Source of the DNA: Dermacentor variabilis
Lineage: Eukaryota; Arthropoda; Arachnida; Ixodida; Ixodidae
DNA: 64,000 nt
Reading direction: 5' to 3'
NCBI RefSeq assembly: GCF_050947875.1
Contig: NC_134568.1
Coordinates: 203,857,729 to 203,921,728 of the forward strand
Within the stretch, counting starts at the first letter, position 1. The number at the start of each line of letters is the position of its first letter. Position numbers and translations under genes: made by a program. The notes below the pieces were generated by a model that saw only the letters and a list, made by a program, of their open reading frames with translations, did no database searches and was not told the origin of the DNA. Positions 31,101-41,595 of the stretch are shown here, piece after piece.

Positions 31101-32588
31101 CTCCCGAACCTTCGATCTGGTTAAGGCCTGAACACTAGCTTCACCAAACAAAAGCCCCTTCTCGCGCAGGAGGTGATCGGACCTGTTTGAAAATAGGTAC
31201 GGGTACTGGGGTGGCAGCATAGATGACACTGCCGCCTCTGTCTCAAGCGCTCCGAAAGGTCCTTCAATAAGCACCTTTGCTACTGGCAGACACACGCTAT
31301 GAGCTTCCACGGCTTGCTTGATCCACGCGCACTCGCCCGTGAACATATGGGGTTCTACGTAAGACGGGTGAACTACATCCATCGTAGCTGCGGAATCGCG
31401 AAGCACTCGGCACTCTTTCCCGTTCACGAGGAGGTCTCGCATGTAAGGCTCGAGAAGCTTCATGTTCTCGTCAGTGCTGCCTATTGAAAAAAAAACAACT
31501 TTTGGTGTTGTTTCCGGACACTGCGCCGAAAAGTGACCCGGCTTCTGGCACGTATAACACAAGCGCGCTCGCCTCATCTCGAACCGCTTTCTGCGTTTGG
31601 CTGCCGCCGTCTCTTTACGTTTGGTCGGACTGCTTTCGCTCGCATCCGCACTACGCGTGTCCCCCTTTAATCTCATGGGCGTGAACTTCGGCCTCTCAAA
31701 CTTCGAGCCAAATTCACCCTTTTGACCGTCCTTAGCTCCGCGAGCTCGACGCGTCACAAACTCCTCGGCTAGCTCAGCGGCTCTAGCCACCGTACAAACG
31801 TCTGGCCTATCCAAGACCCAGTATCGCACGTTCTCCGGTAACCGACTATAAAACTGTTCTAGCCCGAAACACTGCAGAACTTTATCGTGGTCACCAAACG
31901 CTTTCTCTTCTTTGAGCCACTCCTGCATGTTCGACATAAGCCTATACGCAAACTCTGTATATGACTCACTTTTGCCTTTCTCATTTTCCCGAAACTTCCG
32001 ACGGAACGCCTCCGCAGACAGCCGGTACTTTTTTAGCAGACTCGATTTTACTTTGTCGAAATCCTCTGCCTCCTCTCTATCCAAGCGAGCGACTACGTCG
32101 GCCGCCTCGCCGGGTAACAAAGTGAGCAAGCGCTGTGGCCACGTTTCCCGAGAGAACCCCTGCTTCTCGCACGTTCGCTCAAAGTTAACCAGGAACAAAC
32201 CAATGTCCTCTCCAAGCTTAAACGGCCGCATCAGGTCAGTCATTTTGAACAATACTCGTTCTCCTGCACCGTGTGCCTGACTTCCATTACGAGCGCGTTC
32301 CATCTCTACCTCGAGACGCTTAATTTCCAAAGCGTGTTCGCGCTCTTCTTTTTCTTTCTGTTCTTTAAGTTCACGCTCTTCTTTTTCTTTCTGTTCTTTA
32401 AGTTCGCGCTCCTGTCTTTTTGACCTCTCCTCAATAGTCTCAAGGCATTCCGACAGCTCGTCATCCTCAGCCTCTAACTCAAGAATAGCCTTTAGCAGTT
32501 CAGGTTTTCTTAGTTTGTCTGAGACATCCAGACCCAACTCTCTTGCAAGCTCCAACAATTTCGGTTTGCGCAACGACTTCAAATCCAT
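28134..32588 (-). CDS. Intact gag-pol polyprotein, 1484 aa, integrase upstream of RT
   Basis: Encodes the structural and replication proteins of the retrotransposon. It starts at ATG 32588 (AGCCATGG context) and ends at TAA 28134-28136. Residues 1-36: SAP-like helical motif; 50-100: charged coiled coil; 110-290: capsid-like; 344-357: zinc knuckle C-X2-C-X4-H-X4-C; 396-402: LRDSAAT, aspartic-protease-like with Ala in place of the usual Gly. Integrase follows: H643, H650, C680, C683 zinc-binding residues, then D713, D772 and E807 (34 residues between the last two), and a GPY/F-like segment at 943-980 (QWEGPA...HCNLLKPY). RT is C-terminal to it (about 1050-1320; YLDD 1217-1220), then RNase H (D1368, E1408 and D1435 likely acidic residues) to the end. 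Typical Ty3/gypsy order is RT-RH-IN; this IN-RT-RH order is that of Gmr1-like elements. Gag and pol are one frame, with no frameshift signal needed. Confidence 0.96.
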   Translation of the reverse strand: MDLKSLRKPKLLELARELGLDVSDKLRKPELLKAILELEAEDDELSECLETIEERSKRQERELKEQKEKEERELKEQKEKEEREHALEIKRLEVEMERARNGSQAHGAGERVLFKMTDLMRPFKLGEDIGLFLVNFERTCEKQGFSRETWPQRLLTLLPGEAADVVARLDREEAEDFDKVKSSLLKKYRLSAEAFRRKFRENEKGKSESYTEFAYRLMSNMQEWLKEEKAFGDHDKVLQCFGLEQFYSRLPENVRYWVLDRPDVCTVARAAELAEEFVTRRARGAKDGQKGEFGSKFERPKFTPMRLKGDTRSADASESSPTKRKETAAAKRRKRFEMRRARLCYTCQKPGHFSAQCPETTPKVVFFSIGSTDENMKLLEPYMRDLLVNGKECRVLRDSAATMDVVHPSYVEPHMFTGECAWIKQAVEAHSVCLPVAKVLIEGPFGALETEAAVSSMLPPQYPYLFSNRSDHLLREKGLLFGEASVQALTRSKVRELAAKAVVAGPTLSNNEKGSEAQQADMPSTPELNKLESVTLKAPDTGEETPDAGKLEELSTDLLIAPTSDGLDRLLKVSRTALIAEQKKDGSLENVRCNVKEGIARKTARFVERGGVLYRKYLDRRGVEFDQLVVPQCYRQDLLRLSHGGSWSGHLGVKKTKDRLLQEYYWPGCFRDADHFVRTCDTCQRVGKPGDKSRAPLKLVPIITEPFRRLVIDTVGPLPVTATGYRHILTVICPATKFPEAVPLKELSSVEIVNALLSIFARVGFPAEIQSDQGTVFTSALTTTFLERCGVKLLHSSVYHPQSNSVEKLHSVMKRVLRALCFEHRTDWELCLPGVMFALRTAPHAATGFSPAELVYGRSLRSPLRMLRESWEGRGDDPVVVEYVLKLLERLRRAQELSGEAMTKAQQRAKVYYDRTARARRFEVGDEVMILRTSLNNKLDVQWEGPARSVQKLSDVNYVVSLPGKRKAQQVYHCNLLKPYRQREAVVCMMVNVPEELPVELPGLGSVTNREDTGQVISDLISKAPLSPEQKTELHQLLQEFQGLFSERPGRTSVLTHDIELTSPEPVRSKAYRVSPRQSDIMEAEVKKMLQLGVIEAGESDYTSPLILVEVPGKEPRPCVDYRRLNSITKDQIYPIPNIEERLEKVSSAQFISTLDLVRGYWQVPLTEEASRYAAFISPMGTFRPKVLSFGLKNAPYCFSSLMDKVLRGQQEFALPYLDDVAIFSASWSEHMAHLRAVLTRLREAGLTVKAPKCQLAQAEVVYLGHVIGQGRRRPSEIKVAAVRDFPQPRTKTDIRSFLGVAGYYQRYIPRYSDIAAPLTDALRKTEPPTVVWDETKERAFSALKSALTSQPVLRSPDYTKGFIVQCDASERGMGVVLCQRENGEVEHPVLYASRKLTSREQAYSATEKECACLVWAVQKLSCYLAGSRFIIETDHCPLQWLQTISPKNGRLLRWSLALQQYSFEVRYKKGSLNGNADGLSRSP

Positions 32589-32903
32589 GGCTGCTCTGAA
32601 TGCTGCTTTCTCTACTGCTTACTATTGTCTTGCCGCAAACTAACCCGGCAGCAACGACAACCACAATTACCAGCTCTGTTTCTGACACTAACAAAAAGCC
32701 TGGCAAAGCTCAGAAGAAGAAAGTCCCGCACTCACCAAACCTCGCAGGCAGGAATTCCGCGCAGTCGTTCCGCTGCAGGCAACCAGTCGTCACACAGGGC
32801 TCGTTGCACTGCTCCCGGATCGTCGTTGAGCTGCTCAGCATACAGTCAACTGCATCTCTTTGCTGCTGGCCTCCGTTGTCGCGATCCCACCGCTGCCACC
32901 AGT
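32589..32903 (-). other. 5' leader of copy 2
   Basis: A 315-bp untranslated leader between 5' LTR and gag ATG, homologous to the copy 1 leader. It contains the PBS next to the LTR and otherwise only short frames. Confidence 0.75.
32884..32901 (-). promoter_or_regulatory. Primer binding site, tRNA-Leu type
   Basis: The minus strand reads TGGTGGCAGCGGTGGGAT two bases inside the 5' LTR (spacer AC). This is complementary over 18 bases to a tRNA 3' end ATCCCACCGCTGCCA plus CCA, which I recall as that of an arthropod tRNA-Leu (AAG type). The assignment to Leu is from memory; the complementarity pattern and position are seen directly. Confidence 0.85.
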
Positions 32904-33701
32904 TGTTTGAAGTCGTAGGCGATCTCACCGCTGGCAACCAGATGTTTGGGATCCGACTGCTGGTACGATCTGTTGGGAACTCGGCGCTGACGCCCGTGGT
33001 TGTACCTGGGTCGCAAGCCCCAAGGGTAGCGTTGGCCTGGCGGCCTGGGGTACAACTGGAAGCATCCGAAGGTCCCGGCAAAGCATGAGTCGACTGGTAA
33101 CAACGAAACAACTTGTTTATTTTAACATCGCAAAGAGTTGGCGGTCAGGTTTGACCGTAGTAGAGAGACGGGAGAGCACTTCACTCAACAGAAGAAATCG
33201 GAGCCCTCCTTTTTGGCGTCCGGGGGCAGCTGTTTTTATACTCTCGCAGTTGAGGGCAAGAAGGAACCCCTCAAAAGACGAGCACGTGAATGTACAATGG
33301 GCTAATGGTGACGCACACTGTCGTAGCGATGCCGTAGCACCATGTCGAGCACGATCTCGTAGCACCCTGTCGTGGCGCTGCCGGTCGGACACAATGACTG
33401 TAATGAGAGGATGGTCCCTGCTTTGGCATCGCCTGTTTCGGGCACAATGACTGGAACGAGATCCCTGCTTTGGCATCGCCTGTTTCGGGCACAATGACTG
33501 GAATGAGATCCCTGCTTTGGCATCGCCTGTTTCGGGCACAATGACTGGAATGCGAGGATGATCCCTAGGCGGTCGCATCGCCGCAGTCGCGCCTGGAAAC
33601 ACCTGGCGATGAGTGTTGCGGCGACGACGATCGGGCCAAAATGTCTGCCGCCCCGCCGCAGTCGCGCCGGCAAAACCACGTGTCGCAGGCGAAACGCAAC
33701 A
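32904..33701 (-). repeat. 5' LTR of copy 2 (798 bp)
   Basis: Same length and ends as 26848-27645. TATAAAAA on the minus strand is at plus 33233-33240 and the 47-bp U3 units are at about 33413-33553. Transcription would start on the minus strand within this LTR. Confidence 0.95.
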
Positions 33702-33705
33702 ATAC

Positions 33706-33949
33706 ATAATACAACACGCAACAATGGAACCTGCTTCTAGATTACTGTAATATTAGCACAACAATAGCAGAGGTGTGAAAGGGCACAACAGTGCAACTTT
33801 AGTGTGGTAACAGAGGCTACCGAGCTGCCTGGATTTACCTGGAAACCGTGCGAAGAATAAAAACACTTATATGTGTCAGTTCTAGCAAAATAATGGTATG
33901 AGAGAATTAGCCTGACGGTGGCCTTTTGGGTATGGTTATTAAGGGTTAG
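33706..33949. other. No gene seen
   Basis: AT-rich flank of the retrotransposon; nothing recognised. Confidence 0.5.
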
Positions 33950-34430
33950 AGATACCTAATGGGTCTATGGCCAAAGCAGTTAAAGGCAGTAAATTATAAA
34001 CTGTTCTCGACGTGTTTTGAGAAGAGGAATGATATTTGGCTTTCATTGTTTCTGATAGCGAATCAGATCGTGAGAATTTGTTGTAAACTATACATAAACC
34101 TGACCGCTTTTCTCTGTACTCTTTCGATTGGTTTTAAGTTTATGCTGTAGGAAACTGAGTTTCGAAAGGTAGTTGAGCAAATATTATTACCATGCTTATT
34201 TCAGGACACGTTAGTTGGTAATGTCACGCCTAAGTATTTATAATTCTCTACTTTCTTTGAGAGACGATGAACCAAGGTTTAGGTGCAGGACAGAGGTGTT
34301 TTTTTTACCCGTAATAAGGAAGAAGACAGCTTGGAGGTGTTAACTACCATCTCCAATTCTTCGAACAATTTCAATATGTTATTCAGGTTGTTATTTAGCT
34401 CAGTTTTGTCACCAGGACAAAAAAAGAGTT
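33950..34430 (-). pseudogene. Decayed LINE reverse transcriptase C-terminal fragment
   Basis: On the minus strand, interrupted frames spell LINE RT landmarks: a segment like LEMVVNTSK (near 34360), KVENYKYLGVTLPTNVS (near 34240) and PIERVQRKAVRFMYS (near 34110). These correspond to the YLGV box and the ERVQRKA(V/A)RF motif of CR1/Jockey-type elements. The region between YLGV and ERVQ is shorter than usual, implying an internal deletion, and several stops interrupt it. Confidence 0.65.
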
Positions 34431-35792
34431 ATTTGAACAAAACACACTCCCATGCAAACAGTCGAATTTGGATTTGTCGCATTGTACGCAGGGCCTTGGG
34501 AGCCGAAAAGCACGGAAAAGTTCAAGGGAACGTTGAGCTGGTCCGGTCGCGTGTTGCGAACACAAAAGAGCTATATCTGCAAAAAGGCAACAAGAACCGT
34601 TTTTTTATATTATTATTCTGTTGTTATTCGGAATCGATTCATAAATATCGCTGGAGAACATGAGATGAAAGTAAAAAGGAGAGACAGGAAGGTTAGCCCC
34701 AGTGTACCTCCGGGTCTACTGCGCTACACTTGAGGGCTTGAGAAGGGTGCTTCTGGGGTGAGAGGGGTCAAATATATGGAGGAAGGAAAACAGGCAATGT
34801 TCCCACACCTAAACAAACGTTCACTGTCTCAGAGGACGCCGACTGGAGCATCTAGGTGTCTCCAAAAACCGGAGTAAGGCTCCATGGCATTTCTGAATAC
34901 ATTAGTTCCGAGGCCAAGACCTAGGGTTCTTTCTTCCGCAAAAGATTTGTTGATTATAGGCAGCTAAGACTAGCACGGATGCCGACTTTTCCTGTGGGAT
35001 ATTAGTATACGGCACTATCTAAGGAATGCGTAAGCGATCGTGAAGTTTCAGCGTTTATGAACGCCCAACAACCAAACGATGCAGCAAATATTCTTCGCAA
35101 CGGGGCAGTCTGGAAGGCAATTTAAGCCGCACAGAAGCATTGAGTGGGCACCGATAACGTTTTTTAAAGACCAGTGACGTTAACTGCGGCAACCTGACGT
35201 AATGAGCGAATGAATAAAATTGCCGTGTAGTATCTGTTCTGGCTAACTGCGTAGAGTTGAAGAGATTACACGCCCTGTTATCATTATGAATGAGCGCGGC
35301 ACAACTTCATCTGTACTGTTGTTGCCGATAATGCCGCAGTGACCCTGCGGTTAGCACTGTATTTGGATGTAAAGAATCAAGAAAATACAGCGAGAGAGAA
35401 TCGAATCAGGTCCGTGAGGTCACCTTGCTCCGTCCAAGGCATGGAGAGATTGCACGATGTTTTTTACTGAACTGCAATGGGCCGGAAACGGGACCCTGGC
35501 CGGGTAGCCTGGCGGTTTGGAATGAGGAAGACCGTACCTGATGAATGGCCACCGAGCGATGAGACGCGACGGCCGGGCACCCGCATTCCCCTTCCACGGC
35601 TTTCGCGGGCTGATTGCGAAGGGAGAGATCGGGCAGTACTTCTTCCACTGTCAGTTAGATCCCGTTTCCGTTGCCAGACGTGATATTATTAGGTCGATTC
35701 AGTGAATGCCTCCATGCGACTCCAGCAGCTGTTTAATATGAATGCTATGAATCCTCTGGATTTTGTTTTGCTTCGAGGGAAAAGACTAAGAC
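34431..35792. other. No gene recognised
   Basis: ORFs at 34283-34663 and 34452-34733 plus and 35406-35648 minus show no domain. Composition is mixed; I see no repeat with a second copy in the window. Confidence 0.45.
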
Positions 35793-36345
35793 TTAATAGA
35801 AGAGTGCAAACAGAGGACTGGAAAGTAAGCCATCGCAAAGCATGCGAAAAAGGTTAGCAAAATAGTAGATGTTTTCTTTCAAGTGTTTGATATAGTGTGT
35901 CCGCGTCAGGAACCTGTCAATTGTAACTGCCAGGAACTTCTGACCTTTTTGTGATATAAGATATGGGACTGCTTGCAACCTTTAGCACCTATAGCGTGAA
36001 ATGTCGTGCCTCGTAAAGGGAATCGTAAAGCACTTCTCAAGCGACGTTTCAAGGCTATAGCGCATGAGGAACTCTGCTGTCAAGTTGTTGGCCTTTTGTA
36101 GACTTGCGCACAGCACGCGCAGGTTGCGATCTGATGGCCGAATAGATGTCACCCGAACAAAGCGAAATATGCACTGAATTATGCTTACACTTCTTAAGGA
36201 CAATAATGGACGTGTCAAATAAGGCTGGGCTTAAAACCCCACCCTGAGAAGCATTATGCAATACTTTGTGAACCGTGGTATCTGTCATGGCTTCTAGTAT
36301 TTCGCTAATGTCGCAGCGGAGCAGTACTGGCGACTGCAGCACCAC
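35793..36345 (-). pseudogene. Decayed RT fragment of an I-type LINE
   Basis: Minus-strand frames give, in order, SQGGVLSPALFD (near 36250; the GVLSP box before the catalytic palm), a degraded palm, LEKCFTIPFTRHDIS (near 36020) and FLAVTIDRFLTRTHYIKHLK (near 35900), which matches the FLGVIIDRDLSWSPHVSYLK type of box at 45440-45500 in the I-type LINE. At least two frame changes separate the pieces. 5' and 3' ends are missing. Confidence 0.65.
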
Positions 36346-37140
36346 AAGATCACGTGTGAGCTTAGGTCACTGTTGGAGTGGGCTGAATTTCTGTGGAACA
36401 GACGCAATACATCTCATAATGACCAGGTTGGTGTGAACGTGGTATCAGTGCACGTCCCCACTGGTAGACCTGTCTATTTTCCTGCTTGCTACCGCGCTAA
36501 CTTTGATTTTACAATTGGGGCATTAATGATTGGCGTAGGCCCGGAGTTTTGGCCTCTCGTCTTGGTGCGTATTTGTTTGCCTTACTTTTCGTTCAGTTGT
36601 CTTCTAGAGCAGGAGCGTACAACCACAGGCTTTGGTAGCGTTTTGCGGCTACTCGTCTTCACACTTCTCTGACGAGCTTCTGACACCACCCTTATTGGGG
36701 AAAGCACGCGCTTAATTTTCACATCTGACAAAGCCCGTTTTCTGCCGCTATAGTTAGCGCTGTAACAGTTAAACGGCTGGCGTTACCCGTTCTTAAATTT
36801 TATTTCAGGATAAAGCAAGGGAGGCCGTAGGTTATCACGACGTTTGCAGACAGAAGCAATCACCTAATTGTGAGTGGAGTGTGAGTGCAGAAAAGAATAA
36901 CACCTGACCTGGTGAACAGAGGGTGTCGATTGAGCTACGTAACTATGCAGCATCTCCCCCCGCCAAGAACAAAAAGAACACGGAACTAGCTTCATAGAGC
37001 TCTTCATAATTGTACAGTGTTCTTCTGCTAGTGGGCCTGGGTGGACGCTTCGCAAGTCAGTACCCAAAGCGAGGTCACCGTATTAAGTCGTACGGGTTTG
37101 TGATAGGTTTGCAAACTTTTGTCGTGCTACGTGTCGTGCT
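36346..37140. other. No gene recognised
   Basis: The plus ORF at 36373-36672 (99 codons) and minus ORF at 36864-37067 have no domain. Confidence 0.4.
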
Positions 37141-37156
37141 GTGTGTGTGTGCGAGC

Positions 37157-37187
<31 letters not shown>

Positions 37188-37233
37188 TGTGTGTGCGCGT
37201 GCGTGTGCGTGTGCGTGTGCGTGTGTGTGTGTG
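37138..37233 (+). repeat. (GT)n/(GC)n microsatellite
   Basis: Alternating purine-pyrimidine run: GTGTGTGTGT, then GCGCGCGCGC, then GTGTGTGT and GCGTGT units. A candidate for Z-DNA. Confidence 0.9.
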
Positions 37234-37589
37234 AATAGCCGGAGACTGACCCTTTCCGAAAGGAATAGAAGATCGGTAATAAACCATTTTGCGTGGCAGC
37301 GTAATGTTATCGAGCCCTTTCCGCACGTATGCTACATCTCTCTGCATTGACGAGGATCCGTTCTTGCGGCATTTTTTACCTTCCGTCGCACGCAGCCCCG
37401 ATTTTCGACCAGCCACCACAAGCTAAGCAAGAGGAAGTGGACCAATCGCAGACGCCGGCACCAGCCTCCTAATCCAGTTATCTACTTTCACTTTGCTGGC
37501 TCGGCCCCGTTGAAGCCCTCTCCATTTAAGCGTGCTCCTCGCCTCTTCTCACCCAGTTAGATAAGAAAAACTGCTCAATGTAGGCAATG
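37234..37589. other. No gene recognised
   Basis: Nothing supported in this stretch. Confidence 0.4.
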
Positions 37590-37931
37590 CAGTGTCATTT
37601 GTGCTAGTGAAGGTGTTACTAAACACCTTTAATCACTCATATCACTTATATCATCAGCGTTCATTTGACAGTGGAATGCTCTGAAAAGGCCGCGACGAAA
37701 GTCTCCAATATTTCCAATATTGGATACCCTGCAGCGTCTGCCGGCCGAAGCTTGGAAGCCCTAATGCCGGCGACAAGCCACGTGATCGGTTGACTCTACG
37801 GCGAACGGCTACAGTGTCATTTGTGCTAATGAAGGTGTTACTAAACACTTTTAATCACTCATATCAATGTTCATTTGACAGCGGAATGCAGTGAAAAGGC
37901 CGCGACGAAAGTCTTCAATATTACAAATATC

Positions 37932-37962
<31 letters not shown>

Positions 37963-37973
37963 GAATGAATGAA

Positions 37974-38005
<32 letters not shown>

Positions 38006-38195
38006 ACAGAGCTGCCACGCTTGATAAGTTGAACAATACGTACCGCATTGTTCGACTTATCAAAAGTGGCAGCTCGGTATTATTTATCTGTTTAACGATA
38101 TTTGAAATGTTGGCGACTTTCATCGCCGGCTTTTTCAAAACATTCCGTTGTCAAATGAACGGAGATATTAGTTATTAAACGTGTTTAATAAAGCT
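37590..38195. mobile_element. Foldback element with duplicated left arm and central hairpin
   Basis: Two direct ~120-bp copies (about 37598-37720 and 37808-37935) share GTCATTTGTGCTA, GAAGGTGTTACTAAACAC and AAAGGCCGCGACGAAAGTCT. The reverse complement of about 38085-38195 matches the same sequence (CGTTCATTTGACA, GGAATG, ATTTCAAATATCGTTAAA). Between the arms, a (TAAA)n run (37935-38003) leads into a strong hairpin: AGAGCTGCCACGCTTGATAA (38007-38026) against TTATCAAAAGTGGCAGCTCG. No protein coding. Confidence 0.75.
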
Positions 38196-39542
38196 GAAGG
38201 AAAAAAAGAGGATAAAGGAAAATAAGAGTAATATAATAAATTTACATATTACCTCAGGGTATAGGAGTTGAATGAATTCGTAATGATGGCTGTTGCTTAT
38301 AAAGCCAAGGAGGTTCGAGTAGACGGGTTCGCTGTTCGACGTGCACCATTCTCGATAAATCTCGTTGTCTGCACAGCGGAGAGGTAGTTCACGGAGGGCC
38401 GCCTTTGTACGAACGGCCAGCGCGCAGCCTTCTCATAACATTTGCTTTAAATGTCGTGCGGTTCGAAGACTCGTCCTCTCGATGGTGGCGACGTCTCAGC
38501 ATAAGCTGCGGTACCGCACTTGACGCCACTGATAGGTCACAGATGGGGTTTTCGGTGCTCTTGTTCTTATTCTTGTGAGTGTGACGGAGTCTTGTCACGT
38601 GGAGGCAGCAGGGCATGAGCGGACGGAATTCGCTGTCGTTTTCGCTTTCACTTTGAGCCAATAGTTACATTCAGTCGGTAGTTCTGCTTCTTCTGAAGTC
38701 TCAAGTTCGTATTGTTCTGACCAGGTATTGCTCTGACGTATTGCTCCTGTTCATGCCATGGAATGCCATTGATGTCATAAAATAAGAACACGCACACGGA
38801 TAATTAGGACCATTTATCGTCGACGAGCATAAATCGATGACGTATGTAGTGGACGCGTTTAGACACTTGATACGATGTGCACATCAGCGTGCTACAACCA
38901 GAAAACTGCAAGCAATAGAAAAATAGTGATGGAATAAACAAAATTCCTTTACAAATGCGTTGATCCGCTGAGACATTCGTCATAAAAACAGAAATGAACA
39001 AATAGCAAAAACCATACATACTGCAAACTATATACAAAGGAACGGTATCGAATAAACAAGCAAATGAAATGAAAACCATAATATAGAGAACTGACAAATG
39101 TAACAAAATAATTGTCAGTATCGTAATTATAATAACGTGCCAGCGACGCTGTTGGTGAGAGCGGCAGATCCATCAGTGTGAGATTATAAGAACACAATCA
39201 CGGCCTGACTAGTTCACCTCATTTCCACTTAGCAGATCATTGCGAGAAGTGCGGTTGTAACACTAACACCATCATTCTCGCCCGCAGCCATAATCAGCAT
39301 AATGGAGAAATCATAGACACTTTTCATATTTGTGCACTCCTAGATGATTTTATAAGCCAACCATCGATGTCTCTAACGCATGACGAAGTCGAATATCTGC
39401 AACATTCTCTCGCCTCCTAATGTTGTAGTACATGTTACCGTATGCATTCCTGTTTATATTCCCCCTACGCATGTTTTTTTTTCTTTTCCTGTTTTAGTCA
39501 TTGCGTTTTGGTATGGCCTTTATGTTATCTGTCTAACAGGTG
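38196..39542. other. No gene recognised
   Basis: AT-rich; short ORFs on the minus strand (38389-38661, 38804-39197) are hydrophobic or low complexity, without domains. Confidence 0.4.
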
Positions 39543-39811
39543 CACTCTTAGACAAAGGTACACCCTTTGGGGTGTATATCTGCCACACAACGATAATCGT
39601 CATTTGCCGTGCTTGCGTTTTCTGTCTTGAAAACGCTGCGCCCGCTACTTTCCTGTCGCGAATGCTGTGTCATGCTGATAACACGCATGCCCTTCGTCAC
39701 TTGGAAGTACCGGGCTCGCAGTGTTAAAGAAAGGAAATGCGGGCAAGACAGATGACGATTATCGTTGTGTGGCAAGATACGACGAAAAGGGTGTAGTTTT
39801 GCTTTAGAGTG
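39543..39811. mobile_element. ~270-bp MITE (family D), copy 2
   Basis: Begins CACTCTTAGACAAAGGTACA and, from the right end, CACTCTAAAGCAAAACTACA. Inward it has CCACACAACGATAATCGTCA on both sides (39590-39609 and inverse near 39750-39769), giving inverted ends of roughly 70 bp. It aligns along its whole length with 8634-8916. Confidence 0.82.
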
Positions 39812-41184
39812 TGGCGTTTTTGAAAGGTTTGCACGTCGCGTCTCTTGAATGAACTGCAAATCAGCGCACCGGCCTTTTTGCTTCTTTTCGCTCTCTGTGC
39901 CCCTGGCACTGTTTTATAATCATGTTACCACACCAGCTGTCCCTACCTTTGCAATTGTCAGTAATCAGACGCGATGCCCCTCTCCGATAAGGAACGTATT
40001 AACGCTATCAAAGTGACGGTTTGTGTTTGTGAATCATCGCACAGTCCAAGCATTTTTCTTTCTGTAAAAGGACCATGAAGACCGTTCGGTGTTGATGCCA
40101 AAGTTCTCCCATAGGTGGCTGCATTTGCAACAGGGTAGTTTTGCACGACGCATCCCATCAAGGATGTTGCCTGAGTACGGAACTTTCGATTTTAGCCGGT
40201 TAATTAATGACACCATGTTCGCGTGTCGGAAAAGCGACAAAATAAATGCGCATTCTTCAGCAGAGCAGCGTACTGTATTCCTCTTCGATTTGTGTCTGTG
40301 ACCCTTCATCTGCTTTTTTACGTTATTCATCTATGTTTTTACCAATTCTACATGTTGAATTTGCTCACCACCTAGCCTCACATCAATCCCTAATAATTTT
40401 CCTTATTACTTTTTAAATAGATTGTGAATTTTGTCGAGTATTTGATGTGTATGACTCAGAACTTTCTATTCTCAGTTTCTGAAAATTATTCGTGCTTCTT
40501 TCTGTGTTCGTACTGAGGCAGATTAATTTTTTAAGTGTCTATATGCGTCAAAGGAAAATTACACCAGTGTAACCAATTACGGTACACCTTTTTCAGCACC
40601 CTTTATTGCTGTTAAATATAGAGGCAAAGATAAGGAATCAGGGGAATGCATTCATGGTTTACCACGCCCAGCCCGGTCAGCTACGCTGCACTGGAAAAGG
40701 AATGAAATATGCGAGAAAGATCAGAAACATTTATGCAGTATTAGGCAGAGAATTATACCAGGCGCAATGTTTTGCGAGTATAATTCTCACTTCTTTTCTT
40801 TTTATTTGACTGCGCTCATATTTCCCCACGTTACTAAGCTTACTCGGTTCGAACAAACTTCTGTGGAGTTTTTTCCCGTTGTAAAAAAAGGAAAAGAAAA
40901 GTGACACGCACTTGCGTCGTTCACGATGCCTACATGCTTCACCGCACTGGCAATGCCTCCTGAATTGCTCTCCTATTTACTGACAGTACAGAAACTTCCC
41001 TCACTTCTTGTACGAAAAGTAGGACCATCTTTCTCCCCACGTCAGTGTTATTAGTGCCTTCAGACTATTTGAATAGATCTGCTCAGAACCTATTTCGCAG
41101 TAAATGCGCGTGACGACAGTGCGTCCTTAAACTATAAATCACGCTTCATTTCGACCGATAGATGCGTGATCTTACATTGAATTG
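39812..41184. other. No gene recognised
   Basis: Overlapping ORFs at 40034-40330 minus and 40089-40301 plus lack any motif. Confidence 0.4.
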
Positions 41185-41428
41185 AATCCTGGGGTATTGC
41201 GTGCCAAGACCACGATTCGATTATGAGGCACGCCGTAGTGGGGGACTCCGAATTGATTTTGACCACCGGGGAATCGTTAACGTGCCCCCAATGCACGGGT
41301 CTCTGTTTTCTTCCATTTTTTCTTCTATTTCGCCCTCATCGAAATGCAGCCGCCGCGGCGGGGATTTGATCTCGCGACCTCGTGCTTAGCAGCGCAACAC
41401 CGCAGTTGCTAAGCCACCGCCGCGGGTG
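41185..41428 (-). mobile_element. tRNA-derived SINE, minus strand
   Basis: The minus strand begins ACCCGCGGCGGTGGCTTAGC (A box, 41409-41428) and has a B-box-like GGTCGCGAGATCAAATCCC (41361-41379). The body contains CACGCCGTAGTGGGGGACTC and GTGCCAAGACCACGATTCGA on the plus strand, which I recognise as a very common tick SINE body. No functional tRNA fold is expected. Confidence 0.8.
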
Positions 41429-41595
41429 GCCTGACGCTCCCATCCGACACAATCGCATCGAGAGATGTCGCAGTGAATGACTTCAGATTAAGTTTGACCG
41501 CATTGGCGTTCTTGAAAACACGCTCAGAGAGCAGTGCACAAACGTTCTTGCACTCCGCTCCCCGCACCTTGCCCGCTCCCCTTTCCGAGAAATGC

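Larger units (their letters stand above)
26848..33701 (-). mobile_element. Ty3/gypsy retrotransposon copy 2, structurally intact, Gmr1-like domain order
   Basis: A 6854-bp element with perfect TSD ATAC (26844-26847 and 33702-33705), two 798-bp LTRs differing at one position that I could see (T at about 27593 versus C at about 33649), a tRNA-Leu-type PBS (32884-32901), and one uninterrupted gag-pol ORF (28134-32588). It has TATA and AATAAA signals in the expected LTR positions. All parts needed for retrotransposition by its family are present, so it may have moved recently. It has no env-like ORF. Confidence 0.96.
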
